Below, piece after piece: positions 48,227 through 60,639 of a stretch of DNA of 64,000 nucleotides. The notes beneath the pieces are model-generated. The model was not told the origin of the DNA and ran no database searches. It saw only the letters and a program-made list of their open reading frames with translations. Origin of the DNA: Sthenelais limicola (lineage: Eukaryota > Annelida > Polychaeta > Phyllodocida > Sigalionidae); the NCBI GenBank assembly GCA_942159475.1, contig OW804100.1, forward strand, positions 13,018,646 to 13,082,645, written 5' to 3'. Position numbers and translations under genes: made by a program. Position 1 is the stretch's first letter, and each line of letters begins with the position of its first letter.

Positions 48227-48336
48227 AGGGCCTAGCACACTAAGCCGATTCTCATGCGATCCTCACGGAATTTAGTGGAAAAGAGTCCTCTGCAGCGCAA
48301 AAATCGCATGAGAATAGGCTTAGTAGACTAGGCCCT
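48227..48336. repeat. Fold-back (palindromic) element B
   Basis: The left arm (AGGGCCTAGCACACTAAGCC..., from 48227) pairs with the right arm ending ...GGCTTAGTAGACTAGGCCCT at 48336, about 35 bases each. The loop contains TTTAGTGGAAAAG, which is also found near 63460. Confidence 0.8.
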
Positions 48337-48545
48337 CCACAGATACTTAAAGCAGCAAAAAGAAAAGTCCCCGGGAAAAGTCCTAAGATGTTCATGACCA
48401 AGGACAGTATAAGAGAGCCAGGTTGACAATGGCGGGGTTTTGCGATTCTATATTCTTTATTCCATGATTTGGCCGTGAGCGTACAATATAATCGATATAC
48501 TTGCCACTCACAAGGTGGACAATATAAACTCCCTGTATTGTACAG

Positions 48546-48553
48546 TGACGTCA
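48546..48553. promoter_or_regulatory. Perfect CRE palindrome TGACGTCA
   Basis: Consensus CREB/ATF site in an intergenic region between fold-back elements. No adjacent gene start was found. Confidence 0.3.
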
Positions 48554-48638
48554 CGACCGTTCGAGACAATGCAGACAACTCAGTTTGATGAAATTAAAGC
48601 AAATAAAGTTGTTTTAAGTTAAGAATCATGGAATAAAA

Positions 48639-48780
48639 GCAAGAATAGCACAGTATCGTGTCTTCGGAGGCCTATATTCTCCTCGTATGGCCGAAAAACA
48701 ACTCGGCCTACGGCCTCGTAGTTTTCGGCCATACTCGGAGAATATAGCCCCCCTCATACGCAATACTATGCTGTTCTTGC
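48639..48780. repeat. Fold-back (palindromic) element C
   Basis: Arms of about 60 bases (48639-48700 and 48719-48780) are reverse complements at roughly 80% identity. Each holds CTATATTCTCC, TATGGCCGAAAA and, at the tips, GCAAGAA(T/C)AGCA. A CGGCCTACGGCC loop sits between them. No coding capacity; a palindromic MITE-like unit. Confidence 0.85.
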
Positions 48781-51700
48781 TATAATATTTGTCATATCAA
48801 ACTTCATTTTAAAAGACAAAATAGGAATAAGAATATATAGGAATTATGAACTCAATCATGATATTGTAATTTACATTTACATAACTAGTGGTCAGAGCTC
48901 AAGACAAGAGGGGGTTGATTGATAGCGTGAGATAGTGTTACGTAATACCCATATGGCCGCCCAACTCACGGTATCGGTGCAAGGTGGGTGGGCGTGGTCG
49001 ATAAGGAGCAATCCCACGACCCTATATAGATCATGGAGATGTTTTTACAAGAATTGATATTTCTAACGAGATAGCCATTTGAAAGAATCCACAGTTGAGT
49101 TTTAGATGATTTCAATACCGGAAAAAAGTAAAGTGGCCTATGACGTCTTTCACCAAGGATAATAATCATGTATAATATGACGAAAGTAATTCTATATTCG
49201 GGCTACTGATGAGAACATAGCAATTGCCAAATGATGTTTAATAAAAACGTTTTTAAATATAATAAAATGATATAACATCACAGAAGACGACGAAGATAAT
49301 GATGATATTAACGTAGCAGATTTGAGTCGATGGATATTGATGACAATTACGCTTGATAGCGAGAGGGATATTTGGATGTATAATTGCTGTTTTGACTATC
49401 GAGTGACCATAGGCATTCATAACCGAGCTTGTAATCGATATTACCTATAGGGAAGGCAACCAAAGGTATCCACAATTGATCAATACCGCCATTATGAGTG
49501 AACAAATATCTAACAGGAATTGCACCAGTGAAGGTAGGTTATAGAGGAGGTGGTATCAGCCCTTGGACTCAATGCTACAACCATGGCCTCGCTCATTGTA
49601 TGATTTATCCTCCACTTGCTGTTGCGTCCCTATTCCCCAGTATTGGGACTGATATACTCTATTAGAATGCAGATCTGAATTCACATACTTATTATTATTA
49701 TTTTGTAAAAAAAAAACTGAGCGGATTGTTGCATTTTTAAGTTTATACCCACATAGGGAAAGACTGTCTGTTTGAAATAGCAGTCTGCTAATAGCCAAGG
49801 TGATGGCAAACATGTATTGGGGAATTCAATTGGGTAACACCCCAATAATTGTAAATAAACAATTGTATAGCGGTGAACAATTGGTTCCATATATATTTAT
49901 ACTCAAATGATTAGTGAAGGCCAATGTTGAACAGTGGTAGGTAGTGTTATAAACAAACCATTGAAGTTGGAGGATAAGCCTGAATGATGTCTCAGCTGAG
50001 TACTTGGAGTGAATAGAAAGGCCTCAGCCAATTCTATTCACTAGGTTACTCAGCTTTGACCTGTTACCTATACATACATCCCTGATTGAAACAATTCTCA
50101 GCTAATTTCCGTAAAAAAATAAGATTTTCTAGTTTTTTTGTTCATTCATCAACTTGGAAATCAGCTGAATAAATATTAAGGGATTTTGTCCACAGGTTTT
50201 TGTTGTTGAACAGATTTTTTTGTATTTTGTCCATTTTGGGGTGTATTTCTCTTGGCTTTATCACGTAGCTTTTAACTGTCAAACCGTTGAGAAACTGAGA
50301 TTAGCTTATGTGTACAAACACTTGACATGTGCACTTATTTCTCTGTGTGTCTCAACTTTATATGTTATAATTGAAGTTATTTCACCTCTGTGCTGTAGTT
50401 GCCTATACACTCAAAACATTGTAAGGTGGGGTTATATCTTAAAATGTAATGGACAAATGAAATAGAATGATTGTATTTTTGAAATGGGATGGTAATATCG
50501 GCGTGGATCAGTAGCGGGGGTTGCATTTTCTGGATGGAGGTTATTTATTCATACAGATTGGTAGTTTTAATACAAATTTCTTTTTTTAAGCAATTATTTG
50601 AGCGACGCCCAACCGCTAGGTGAGTTACAGCAATAACGTATCGATCTTCATCCGGTAAAGTAATTATTAATGATTAATACACTATTTCGATTGCATTAAC
50701 ACCCATTGCCAGTGATTAATCGACACTTCGATCCATAGAGTATTGACAGTTTGGAGGGCAGTGGGGCTTTTAGGATACCAACAATTAAGCATTAATCTTA
50801 ATGGAATTAAACGAACTTCAGAAATCGGACTGCCTTTACTCAATAGCCGTGAATCATTTTAGATGTCCCAAGTAAAGCTCCTGGTACGGGTTGCATGACT
50901 TTATTACATACTAGTATTTGAATAGAGGGAACCCTTGCAGTGGGTTGAAATTGACCACTGGATATAACGTAGGCCTCTGTTGTGTTAGTTCATGCAGTCT
51001 ATCTGACTCGCGCGTGGGAAAGTATGTTCATTCACATAACGATACTAATAGCAATAATCAATCGGAACAAAACTAATCGTGAAATCATTCGCAAATCTTC
51101 TATATAAGATTATTGGTGGGAAGGATGGGAAGAGGGTTCCACATATGACGAAACATCTTTCTTTTTAATTTCTTAGATTAAGACAAGCTCGTGATTATGT
51201 AGTATAATACGATCAAGTATATCAACTGTAATACCTTGGTTCATCAGCGAAATATCATCTCCACAGCCCCCCAGAAACTTCGGCTTTTGGTATTAAATGA
51301 TACAATTCTAGTTTTGTTATCACAATAATGAGTTGGGTTCTCAGACAAAAGTTGTCAAAGCTTCCCGTCCCAATATTTTATTTCTTATCACAGAGAAGTG
51401 GCATGGTTCATAAAATACAGATAAAAACAGCAAAAACATAATGAGAAAATGTACACAGACAAGACAGTCTACTATAACAAATAGCTATTCCACGATCAGT
51501 AATCTGTTTGGGTGTATCATTGGCGGTAAATCCTAAAGAGATCTGCAAGTTGGGGAGATCGTTATGATTTTTGTAAGTAGTTCTCGAAATATCAATTGAC
51601 ACGATGATAGAATACACAGATCAGGTATATCGTGTGTAGGAAATTGCCACGCTAAGTGATAGTATTCCCATTGTTTCACTTCTTTAACATGAAGAAGTTC

Positions 51701-52558
51701 CACTGGACAAATAGAGAGCGTGACCAACCCCAGAAAGGACCAACGTATCTGAGAGAATATAATTTCAACTTCAACTTGTGCTTTTCTATCGTGCACAAGT
51801 CTGCAGGAGAATTCCCAGTTATTGATATAGAATCATGTCAATTTGTTTCTAAGAAGATGTGCATAAGCCATAGTAGCCAGAACCCTATGAACATTGTATT
51901 GACGATGATTAGAAATGCACCTTTAACCAATACTTTTCTTCCACAATGAGATTTGGTAGGAATAAACATCAACATCACAAAATGGCCGTCTAATACAGTT
52001 ATGATGTGATGATATTGGTAATGACTTTCGTATCAACATTTATTTTATTATGCACATGGACATCATTATCTTGCTTTTCAGTGATTATAGATACTTTTTG
52101 GCGATTTATTGGCAAGATTGGTGTTCTTTTCAAAACGGTGCATCGTATTACCATAACATGCATTGTTGAATTAATAATCTGAGCCATGATACTTTACCGT
52201 AGAAATTATGTTTTCATTTTCTACAACGATCTGCATAAATATCTATAGTTAATATCACGAATAAAATAATACAGTAAAATACACTGAAATCCACTCTTGG
52301 AAAGAAAGGTTTTCTGAGGAGCGTTTTCGTTCTTTGCAATTAAGGCTCCTGGTGGAACACTCACAAACAAATATATATTTTCTATTTCCATGCCTTCACT
52401 GAGATATCAAAGCTATTTATGCGAAACCCACGGGTTGTAAGAGAACCCAAGGGCTACTATTGATTAGAACCTCAAAGAACCTTTCTTTCTATGAGCAATC
52501 ATTCGTTACAGGGTGTGGGACACTGACATTGCTTCATTATTATACACGTTCTTATCTC
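48781..52558. other. No gene recognised
   Basis: AT-rich non-coding sequence; nothing specific supported. Confidence 0.45.
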
Positions 52559-52564
52559 TTTAAT
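52559..52564 (-). promoter_or_regulatory. Possible polyadenylation signal of the CFAP97D gene
   Basis: ATTAAA on the minus strand, about 106 bases after the stop codon. This would give a short 3' UTR. Confidence 0.35.
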
Positions 52565-52669
52565 TAAAAAAACTGATTTCTCCCAGTTTCTACTTAAACT
52601 TTCGTAACATAAAGAAATAGTATTTGTTTTATGAATGGTGGTCTATATCTATTTCGATGCAGGTTGTGT

Positions 52670-52828
52670 TTACTCTTCTTCTTGCTCAGTGGATGCTGTC
52701 TTATTTTGCTCATCCTCCTCCTTGATCGTGTTGTCGTTGTGTCGGGGGCTCTCCGACGCGCTCTTGTTCTTGGCGGAAGCCCTGGAACTTCTCCCGCGGC
52801 TTGATGCTCGTGCCGAGTCACTTCCCGA
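52670..52828 (-). CDS. CFAP97D gene exon 5 (tail)
   Basis: 52 codons plus stop. Low-complexity: SGSDSARASSRGRSSRASAK, then acidic NTIKEEDEQNK and ending EQEEE. Higher GC than its surroundings. Not part of the conserved domain; likely disordered and species-variable. Confidence 0.88.
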   Translation of the reverse strand, partial: SGSDSARASSRGRSSRASAKNKSASESPRHNDNTIKEEDEQNKTASTEQEEE

Positions 52829-55800
52829 CTGTAAAACATAACAGGAATCCATGAATAATTACACTTCTGTAAATTACAATATGCATTATGAAACTATTAG
52901 TCACATCAGCTATAACTAATTTATTAACAAACTATTATTAGTTTTATTTATATATTTAATCCGGCAACATATATATATATTTTCGATTTCATGAAACATT
53001 GATGCCAAGGTTTAGTCAATATTTGTTTTGATAAGTATGGGGACATATTACTTCATAATACACATAAAACATACCTGAAAAAAATGCAAAGATAGTAAAA
53101 CAGTTTAAAAGCTGTACATGTACTCCAACTACCCTACGATACGCGGCCTATGAATTTGCAATTATATAACTGTCAAAATTGCTCTGCTGGAAGATAGGAG
53201 AACTGTACATTTGAGAATAACTGCATATCGCAGATAAAAAAAACCTAGTTATTTAAACCCTCGTACAGTTAACACAAGAGTCAATGAAGGCCCCACCCTC
53301 AAAATCCCTAGGTATAAATCGAAATACAGTTTTGGTTAAATGTGCCAAGACATGGAATCAACTATCACCTAAGCAGAGACAATTTGGCACAATAGAAGCC
53401 TTTAAATCCAATCAGAAACCATGGTTATCAACACAATTATTACAACAAAATTGATATAATAAGTTAACCTCACCAAATTAAATAAATCCCGCCAACACTC
53501 GCCTGGCATAATGAAGATTATATGAGTGGCAAGTGGGCAGTTCAAGGTACAGACTAGGCCTCAATGCATTACGGTACGTTTTTCCCCAATTGAACTATCA
53601 TTATAATGACAGTGATCATGTTTACCTTCTCGTTCTCTTTCCACCAATCCCTGGGGTAGTGAGTGATGTTGTCCATGAACCTTTGGTTGCTCTCCCAGTC
53701 ACCCTGCCATTTTTGGTGATCGTATTCTGGTTTTCTCTCAGTAATCCTCTTCAGGATTTCTTGGTTCTCTTTTGTTACTCTCAACAATTCCCTCATTCTC
53801 TTTTCTCGGTTCAAACTAAAATATGATGGATTTACATTGGTATTAGAATATGTGTGCAATGATTAACACCCTTAAAAACATAGACCATATGAAAGAAAGT
53901 TGATCATATTTCCACTTCTCAATATTCAGTTTCATGTTATATCTTAATGTAACAGATTTGAATATTAATTCTGTTTTACTTTTTATTATTTTGAATAAAA
54001 ATTTACATACATTTCAGGTGTAAATGGTTCAAATTCTTTTCTTTGAAAACATTTATATTGTTATGCATTATATATACCTCTTGTATTCATAGTTGTTCCT
54101 GTTGTCTACTCTTCCCTTTGTACGCATGATGTAGGACATTTTCTCTAGCAGGATCCTGTTGTCCCTCTCAATGGTTGCCAGGCGCTCTTCCTCAAGCTGT
54201 ATAATTATAGAATCACAATTGAATTAGATGTATAGAAGTATTGATAGGTTTGATAATGAGAAATTAACAGACAGGTCTGTGAACATGCGTCATGTCGTCC
54301 GGGCATGTCGTCCTGACATGTGCAGCTGATGTCTATATGTGCAGGTTAGCTGGCAAGTGGCTGGGGGAGTTGATATAGGATTAATGCCTGATATTGAGGA
54401 CAGGGAGAGGGCTCTGTTTGTTGATAATGCCCGAGGTGAAGCTGAGGGTATTACCAACAACAAACGATGTCATTAATCTGTTTAGTCTATTTTGGGACGA
54501 TTTCAACCCACTACATAACCGGTAAAATGTCTGATATGCCTGGGGAAATCCGTTCCAGAGGCTCTGTAGTTCTGCGAGGGCACTATTACAGGGAGGTTGC
54601 TTAAAATGCAAAATGCATTTATTTGCACAATTCTATGTTCACTTCCATGACACTCTCAGGTATATTAAAATACACCCATTTCATAATAGGTTTGTAAACT
54701 CATCAAACCTGTGTCATGCACTCAACAGCAAACTTCCTGGTGGTCTGGCCCATTAACAATTAATAATTATATCAACAATTCAGTGATACTAGATTGACCT
54801 CTTCAAATAAATATAATGCAATTCATGGAGCTAATGTTACTTCCTTGAAGCAAGTTGTCGACAGACTATGCCGCAAGTATTGTATTTTGAGCATTATTGA
54901 TTATAATAACACAATTACATACATTACTTTTATTATTGTATATAGTAAATAGAATTATTAAGATATGCATGTATATAGACAATATAATCTACGAAGCAAA
55001 TTTTACTTCCTTGGTTCAAATCATCTACAGACTACATGTATACACAGTGAGAGGTTTTCTGAGATGATTATGTTATGCAGAATTAGCCTTTTTATGCAGA
55101 ACTAGCCTGTACGCAGGCTTGTCGGTGGGTACATATATTATATAAATATGTAATTCAGTAGAACTTGCCCTTACAATCACTAAGATGTCCAGCAAAGGCT
55201 TATGTTTTATTCATGTATACATTTAGGTTTGATCTTTATACATGCCTACATAAAACATTTATCTTTGCATTGTTGCTGAGCCATTAAAGGTTGATAGTAC
55301 ACACTTATCCCAGGGTTCTAGGAAAATACATATTCTTAGTATATATACCTCCCTGGTATATATGGAATCAACCATTTCAGGTACTTTCTATTCATCATTA
55401 AGTCATGGAGTCACATGGCACGTTAATGAGCTGGTGCAGATTCAGGCATGCCATTGTGAGAGTGGTGCGCAGTGTTTAGAAATAGCATTAAGGAATGCTC
55501 TCGTTAAATGGCAGAAGGTCTGCCCCAACTGGAATGCACCCAACACAAGTGAACATGATCCAGCTATTAGACGGCAGTACAATTACACTCAGCGGGATAT
55601 AGTAGCAATACTTCAAAGGTAGCCATAATTACAATATGTTCCATATAACTTGATTGTTCCTATACGGAAGGAGGCGTTAGTTTGTAATCTGGTGATGCAT
55701 TATATTTAAGTGGGGATATTACCCTTGTCTCATATCTCGTTCCCTTCTTGTTTCCCTACACCGGCGAAAACAATCTGCCCCCTACCCCACGCCCCCTCGT

Positions 55801-58800
55801 CCTTCCTTATCCTAAATGTATAATGCTGCACTTTGTTGTATCAACGAGTTTAAAACACCTCGTTGGTTGTATTGTGTTTTACCAGATGTTTTAGTTCAGC
55901 TGCTGGTATTTCACGATCTCCTGGGGTAGTATACTACCATATATTGCTGGGAGGAAACACGCTAACGGGTACTATACCCTACTTTTTTCGAATAATTATT
56001 TGTAAGATTATTAGTAAGATTTCTTTTTTCATTTTAAATGTTAATCGCAATATTGTATTTTTCACACTGAAAGTTGGTTTGTGTACGCCACCTGAGCTCG
56101 TTTTCTCGTGGCCTGATCCCTATAGCAAAACTTGAAGGGAAGTAGATATAGGTGGGTTTAAAAGAGATTAGGCCGACGGCAGCAAATATTTGTTTCATAT
56201 CTAATCCCCATTAGGCCACTCCACTTTAGTTGTTTAATTTATAGGCACCGCATCACAATTATTTCTCAAGCAGTGAAAGATTCGCAAGTTTGAGAACCAC
56301 AAAATTGTTCTAGGAACTTTTTTATTGTACGAGTATATTTAAAGTTATGGAACGATATGTTTTCGAACACTAGGAGAGTTCCCGACACTTTTTATCTCTT
56401 CCTTTTTACAACAGTGGCATTTCGTTATGATGGTGTTTAGGTGTGTGTATAAGGCGAGGAGATGTTGGGTTTGTGGCAACGGGGAATGGATTATATCCTA
56501 ACAGTTGGGTTACTTCCCATATTCATCGTTATTGAAATTTTATTTTCTGATCTGCATTTATTTAATATACTTCACGTAATACAGTAGAAAAAGAGGAAAC
56601 CGTTTGCAGAATTTGAGAAAATTGATCTAAATTTGAAATAATCAGACCAGACCATAATCCACCAGTGCCCTATTATCGCACATACTGAAGCTAAGCCTAA
56701 TTAATTGACTCTAACAATGAAAGAACACGATCCAACCTTTATAAACTATAGCGCCCTGAGTCTACGGCCCTGGGTGTTGGATGGAAGTTGATTGACTCAC
56801 CTGAAGTTTCTTTAATTTTAGATGAAGGTGCATGTATGTGCGGGGAGGCTTGGTATCCACCATTGGGGCCGCATCCCGGACCTGCAAGTAAAAAACAAGA
56901 ATATAAAATAAAAAATACAAAGGGAGACAATATAAAATGCTGATTAGAATTGTAAGAGCCTCGTTGGCAGGATATGTTGAATAAAACCTTTAAAACCAAA
57001 AAAAAAACACCAAAAAACCCCAAGAATATATTATATCTCCCTGATACAACATATAGATGTATGTCCTAAGTGTTGATTTATATAACTATCTTTATACTCA
57101 GCAAAAAAGCTCAATATAAGTGACTTTGGTGTTTTCATTGAATATACATTACTCGGTACGAGGAATACAATTATTAATAGATTCGAGTAATGTTACATCA
57201 AAACCAGACAATTAACCACGTATTGTTGAAATGTTGATTTATTTCTGAGTTGACAATAGTATTAATCTGTTTCGTAAATTTGTGCCTTTGACTTCATAAC
57301 TGGTAGCAGGGAATTGACTTTATCTCGACAAAATACTATTACTCATGAGAAAAAAAGGTTTATGGAAGTTGTACGAAAATGTGTCTATGTTAGTGACATT
57401 TGGAAATACTTCCTTGACTTTAGAACCAAATCAATTCATTACCAGTAGTATCACATATTCCATTTATTAACATAATAACATTCATTTTTCCAGATGGAAT
57501 ATTGTAGTTTGGTCAATCTTCACAAAGACGCCTTTTTTTAATCATTCTTTTCTATATTCATAACGTCCCATACGTCAGACCAGAGCCTATTTTCCTTTCC
57601 TCAAAGAGCTGGGTCTTAATATTAAGCCAGTTGCATGCTCGACGTAACGGGTAAATAAATCCATCGAGGCTTTGTGGAACAAGCGTTGGGAACACAAAAC
57701 ACGATGACGTCATGCATTGTTGAGTGCCTCTAGGGACCCTCAAAGGTTGTGCTTAGCAGAATTTCACCAACTCGAAGATGCATACAAGTATATGATTTTA
57801 GCGCCTTCGTTTGTGGTAAGAGTACAGAGTGAAAATTACTTTTGAATGATATACTTCATATACCATTTTATCTACACTTTACACTTCTGTGACTATACAT
57901 ATATGGTCCGATATATGGTTTCTATTACATCAGGGCTGTAACATGTATGAATTCGCACGTATACGTGAATATGTTCGTACGTCATCATCAAAACAGGAAT
58001 GAAAAATTTATTCCAAGAACAACCATGCTATTATAATGCATCTATATACTGCGTCGAGCCATGGCAAATAAATGACCAATAAATGTAATGTTTGTAGCTT
58101 ATGGACTCTCATTCTAAATAATAGCCAAAACAATATGGGAAACAACTATAGCTATAGGTTCAAAACACATCCCTTGTAAACCATGTCCACATAATATCTT
58201 TCGCATTGCCAACTATAATCAAATATTATCCAATTGCTAGGGCAAGTATTTCGCTGAAAATAAACTTCCTTGTCCCCTCCTCTAACTCCCTGCTATAGCT
58301 GTGACTTAGATATCATTTAATATTGTTATGTATTTTAGAAATGATCAATAATCGAGAAAAAAACGTAGACTTTTTATAGGATTTTTAAACCGCATCATGT
58401 TCAAACGAGAAAAGCAATGATTTGTTTGTGATAGTATTTCTAATAAAAACTCTAACAAAAATTGTTCTTTTGCTTGGTAAAGATATATCTACATTGAAAT
58501 TCCTTTGGGGTGAAACACATGAAATGACATTTGATTATTCCAATCAAAATCATAGGTTTCAATCCCATAAATAATACCCATATTCCTACCAAAAGATTGT
58601 TTACACGACATATTAGTTGTACCTATCTATTAGGAATATGGCGCATCAGCCTAGAGGGCAGGATAAAAGAAATAAAAGGATTTGTAATAACAAAAAACAA
58701 AGGAATATGGCGCATTCTATCAGATATGATAAAAGGCGTCAGACATACACAAGGAATGAAGTACTGTAGAATTAAGTTTCATATATATTATATAAGACTG

Positions 58801-60163
58801 AGATGGACCAACTAGTTCTTTTCCAATCTTGGAGTTGCTTTCTACGAATCATGGTTTCTAAGCATATTTTGAAAGGTGTTCGTTCAAATGGGGAATGCTA
58901 AAGAACGGTTTATACTTTGGAACCAATGGTTGATATTGAGACTCTAGTTCTTACAGTGTACTAATCTATAACCAATCAATCAATAATCCCCTGATCTCCG
59001 CTTTTATGTTTTCTTTCTGCCTCTTTGGGGAATACTTGTGTGGAACTAGAAGTTCTCGTGTTGACACGCAAAGAAGATGGGTGTAAGTGAAGTAAAGGAG
59101 GATATTGTGTATGATATTTTGCCAAGCCTTTTAGTTCAGCTCCATGGCTGGTCTTACAATAACTCCTGGGGTAGTATAGATAGTACCATCTATTTCTGAG
59201 TTATGTTTTATCAGACCATGCAGAGCTGGTCTCCAACTATACAAATCCCAGATCCAAACCTCCCTGGCAAGACTTCACTTTGCCAAGATGAAATTATAAA
59301 ACAAGGATCGAAGCAAGGTTCATAAAGATTTGCGTGCCAAAATGCCCATGATGAAAGCTTCGTTAATACTTTATCAATCACTTTTCCACTCTGCGGCCTA
59401 GATATTCCAGGACCGTGTCCCGACCAACGGTCCCTAATAACAAAACATAGCTTGCATTATCTTAACAGTTCCAAGTTCACAACTGACCACATAAAGCAAG
59501 CAATCAGTGTACAGTGAATCTTACATGAGTCATGTTCAATGTGGGCTTAATTCTGACGTATTGAGGCTATTGTGAAAATAAATTAAAGATTTAAAAAAGT
59601 CCACGTCCAGTCCATTTCAATCAATGTTTAGATCACGATATCCAGTTTCCATATGACACCATTTAGAAACTTTGGTCGGACTATATTAAACAAACAAATC
59701 GATGTCACGCTCGTAATTGTATGTACACATGTATTTAGATAACTTAATCCACATATCACATATTCCCAAAACAAATCACAGACTTCATATAAAATAATAT
59801 GCTTCATTAAATAATCACCAAATGACTATTATCACACCGGATTTGATTGATTTAATAGTTACTCCCAAATAAAAGTATATATATATATCAATTTTGGCTC
59901 TGCAAACTTGTGTTAATTGAATGCAAGCACGCCTCGTTGCGTGGACACGCAACCCAAAACTTATACCCAGCATGCAAGCTAGCAAAGTTAACCTGGGGAA
60001 GGTATACAAGGCAGAAATCTCGGTCGGTGTGTTGTTATAGTGCTAACGTAGGTCAATCTGTTGTACTTACCAATCTCTTGTGTTCTTCGTAGTATTTCTG
60101 ATCCCATCTTGACTGGAGAAGTCTGTTGTGGGTAGGTAATACTGGTTGGTAGCACCTGTGCAT
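52670..60163 (-). CDS. CFAP97 domain-containing ciliary protein, five coding exons
   Basis: Exons (minus strand): 60163-60071, 56881-56801, 54196-54078, 53815-53626, 52828-52670. They total 642 bases, 213 residues plus stop, and all borders are GT/AG with matching phases. The family (CFAP97/KIAA1430, hemingway in flies) comprises small proteins of motile cilia and sperm flagella. The protein begins MHRCYQPVLPTHNRLLQSRW. Its second exon has VDTKPPRT and LHLKLKKLQ, the third ERDNRILLEKMSYIMRTKG, and the fourth SLNREKRMRELLRVTKENQE followed by ILKRITERKPEY; these are family blocks in order. The last exon adds a 52-residue Ser/Arg/Glu-rich, probably disordered tail ending in EQEEE. It resembles the CFAP97D1/CFAP97D2 class; which paralogue is not settled. 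An RFX X-box-like site about 170 bases upstream fits a ciliary role. Confidence 0.93.
52829..53625 (-). other. CFAP97D intron 4
   Basis: 797 bases with borders GTAAAC...TTTACAG. It contains the retrotransposon fragment at 53284-53454. Confidence 0.85.
53284..53454 (+). pseudogene. Non-LTR retrotransposon tail fragment in CFAP97D intron 4
   Basis: An open frame of 56 codons reads ...NRNTVLVKCAKTWNQLSPKQ...GTIEAFKSNQKPWL... and then a stop. The pattern (AK-WN-LP-R-T---FK--LK--L) is the usual extreme C-terminus of CR1/L2-type ORF2 proteins. It is antisense to the host gene. Nothing of the RT core is present. Confidence 0.7.
53626..53815 (-). CDS. CFAP97D gene exon 4
   Basis: 190 bases: SLNREKRMRELLRVTKENQE, then ILKRITERKPEY, DWESNQRFMDNITHYPRD and WWKENEK. 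Acceptor TATTTTAG; donor AGAAG|GTAAAC. It holds the most conserved part of the CFAP97 domain. Confidence 0.94.
54078..54196 (-). CDS. CFAP97D gene exon 3
   Basis: 119 bases: LEEERLATIERDNRILLEK, SYIMRTKG and RVDNRNNYEYK. Acceptor TATACAG; donor AGAG|GTATAT. Ends after two bases of a codon completed by exon 4 (AG+T, Ser). Confidence 0.93.
54197..56800 (-). other. CFAP97D intron 2
   Basis: 2604 bases, AT-rich, with repeat fragments (55879-55950) and tandem GCAGAA(T/C)TAGCC near 55077-55107. The open frame at 55362-55622 on the other strand has no known domain. Confidence 0.8.
56801..56881 (-). CDS. CFAP97D gene exon 2
   Basis: 27 codons, VRDAAPMVDTKPPRT through LHLKLKKLQ. Acceptor TTGCAG and donor CAG|GTGAGT; phase 0 at both ends. 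Confidence 0.92.
56882..60070 (-). other. CFAP97D intron 1
   Basis: 3189 bases, AT-rich. It contains a perfect CRE (57705-57712) and part of a dispersed repeat pair (59117-59195, related to 55879-55950 in intron 2). No other exon was recognised in it. Confidence 0.8.
57705..57712. promoter_or_regulatory. Perfect CRE palindrome TGACGTCA in intron 1
   Basis: Consensus CREB/ATF site (ACGATGACGTCATGC context), inside intron 1 of the CFAP97D gene. Confidence 0.3.
60071..60163 (-). CDS. CFAP97D gene exon 1
   Basis: 31 codons from ATG 60163 to the donor TTG|GTAAGT (GT at 60070-60069). Ends in phase 0. Confidence 0.9.
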
Positions 60164-60322
60164 GGCGATTGAGGAGTGTTTTTATGAATTACCACGGTAC
60201 AACTATTACAAGATAGTACTTATATGAAGAGTTACCAAGTCCCACACCGACTCTTATTAAGCGCCGCGATAACACCACCGCTCACTGAAAGCTCTAGTAA
60301 CCACTCGCTCCAGGTGTTTGAT

Positions 60323-60349
60323 CACGTGAACGCTAGTTGTCATGGACAC
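60323..60349. promoter_or_regulatory. Promoter of the CFAP97D gene: E-box and X-box-like site
   Basis: GTTGTCATGGACAC at 60336-60349 matches 11 of 14 bases of the RFX X-box palindrome GTTGCCATGGCAAC, about 175 bases before the CFAP97D start. CACGTG, an E-box, lies at 60323-60328. RFX sites at this distance are typical of ciliary genes in animals. The matches come from reading, not a scored scan. Confidence 0.5.
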
Positions 60350-60362
60350 AGCAGGTGTCCGC

Positions 60363-60372
60363 AAGATGGCGG
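60363..60372 (+). promoter_or_regulatory. YY1-like site
   Basis: AAGATGGCGGC agrees with the YY1 consensus found near animal transcription starts. The ATG in it opens only a four-codon frame, so it is not a start of a divergent gene. Confidence 0.35.
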
Positions 60373-60639
60373 CTGTGTAGCGCACCTAAGCTGGAGGTTG
60401 TAGCTGGTGGTGTTAAAGCTGACGGTTAGGCCACCTGCCATGAAAAACTTACAACAACCAGCTAAAGGTCTGAGAGTGGCTATCACATCACAATGTGGAC
60501 CATTTTTGTTTTTCACACAAGGGTAATAATAGTGGTATGAAAATGAATTATGAAAGCGCCGATATTGTAGCATGGTAATCGAGTATTTTCACGAGCACAT
60601 GTATACTTGCTTTCATTTACCCCATGAATTAATATTACA

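Noticed and set aside
60366..60377. ATGGCGGCT as a possible start of a divergent gene
   Set aside because: The frame stops after four codons; better explained as a YY1-type site.
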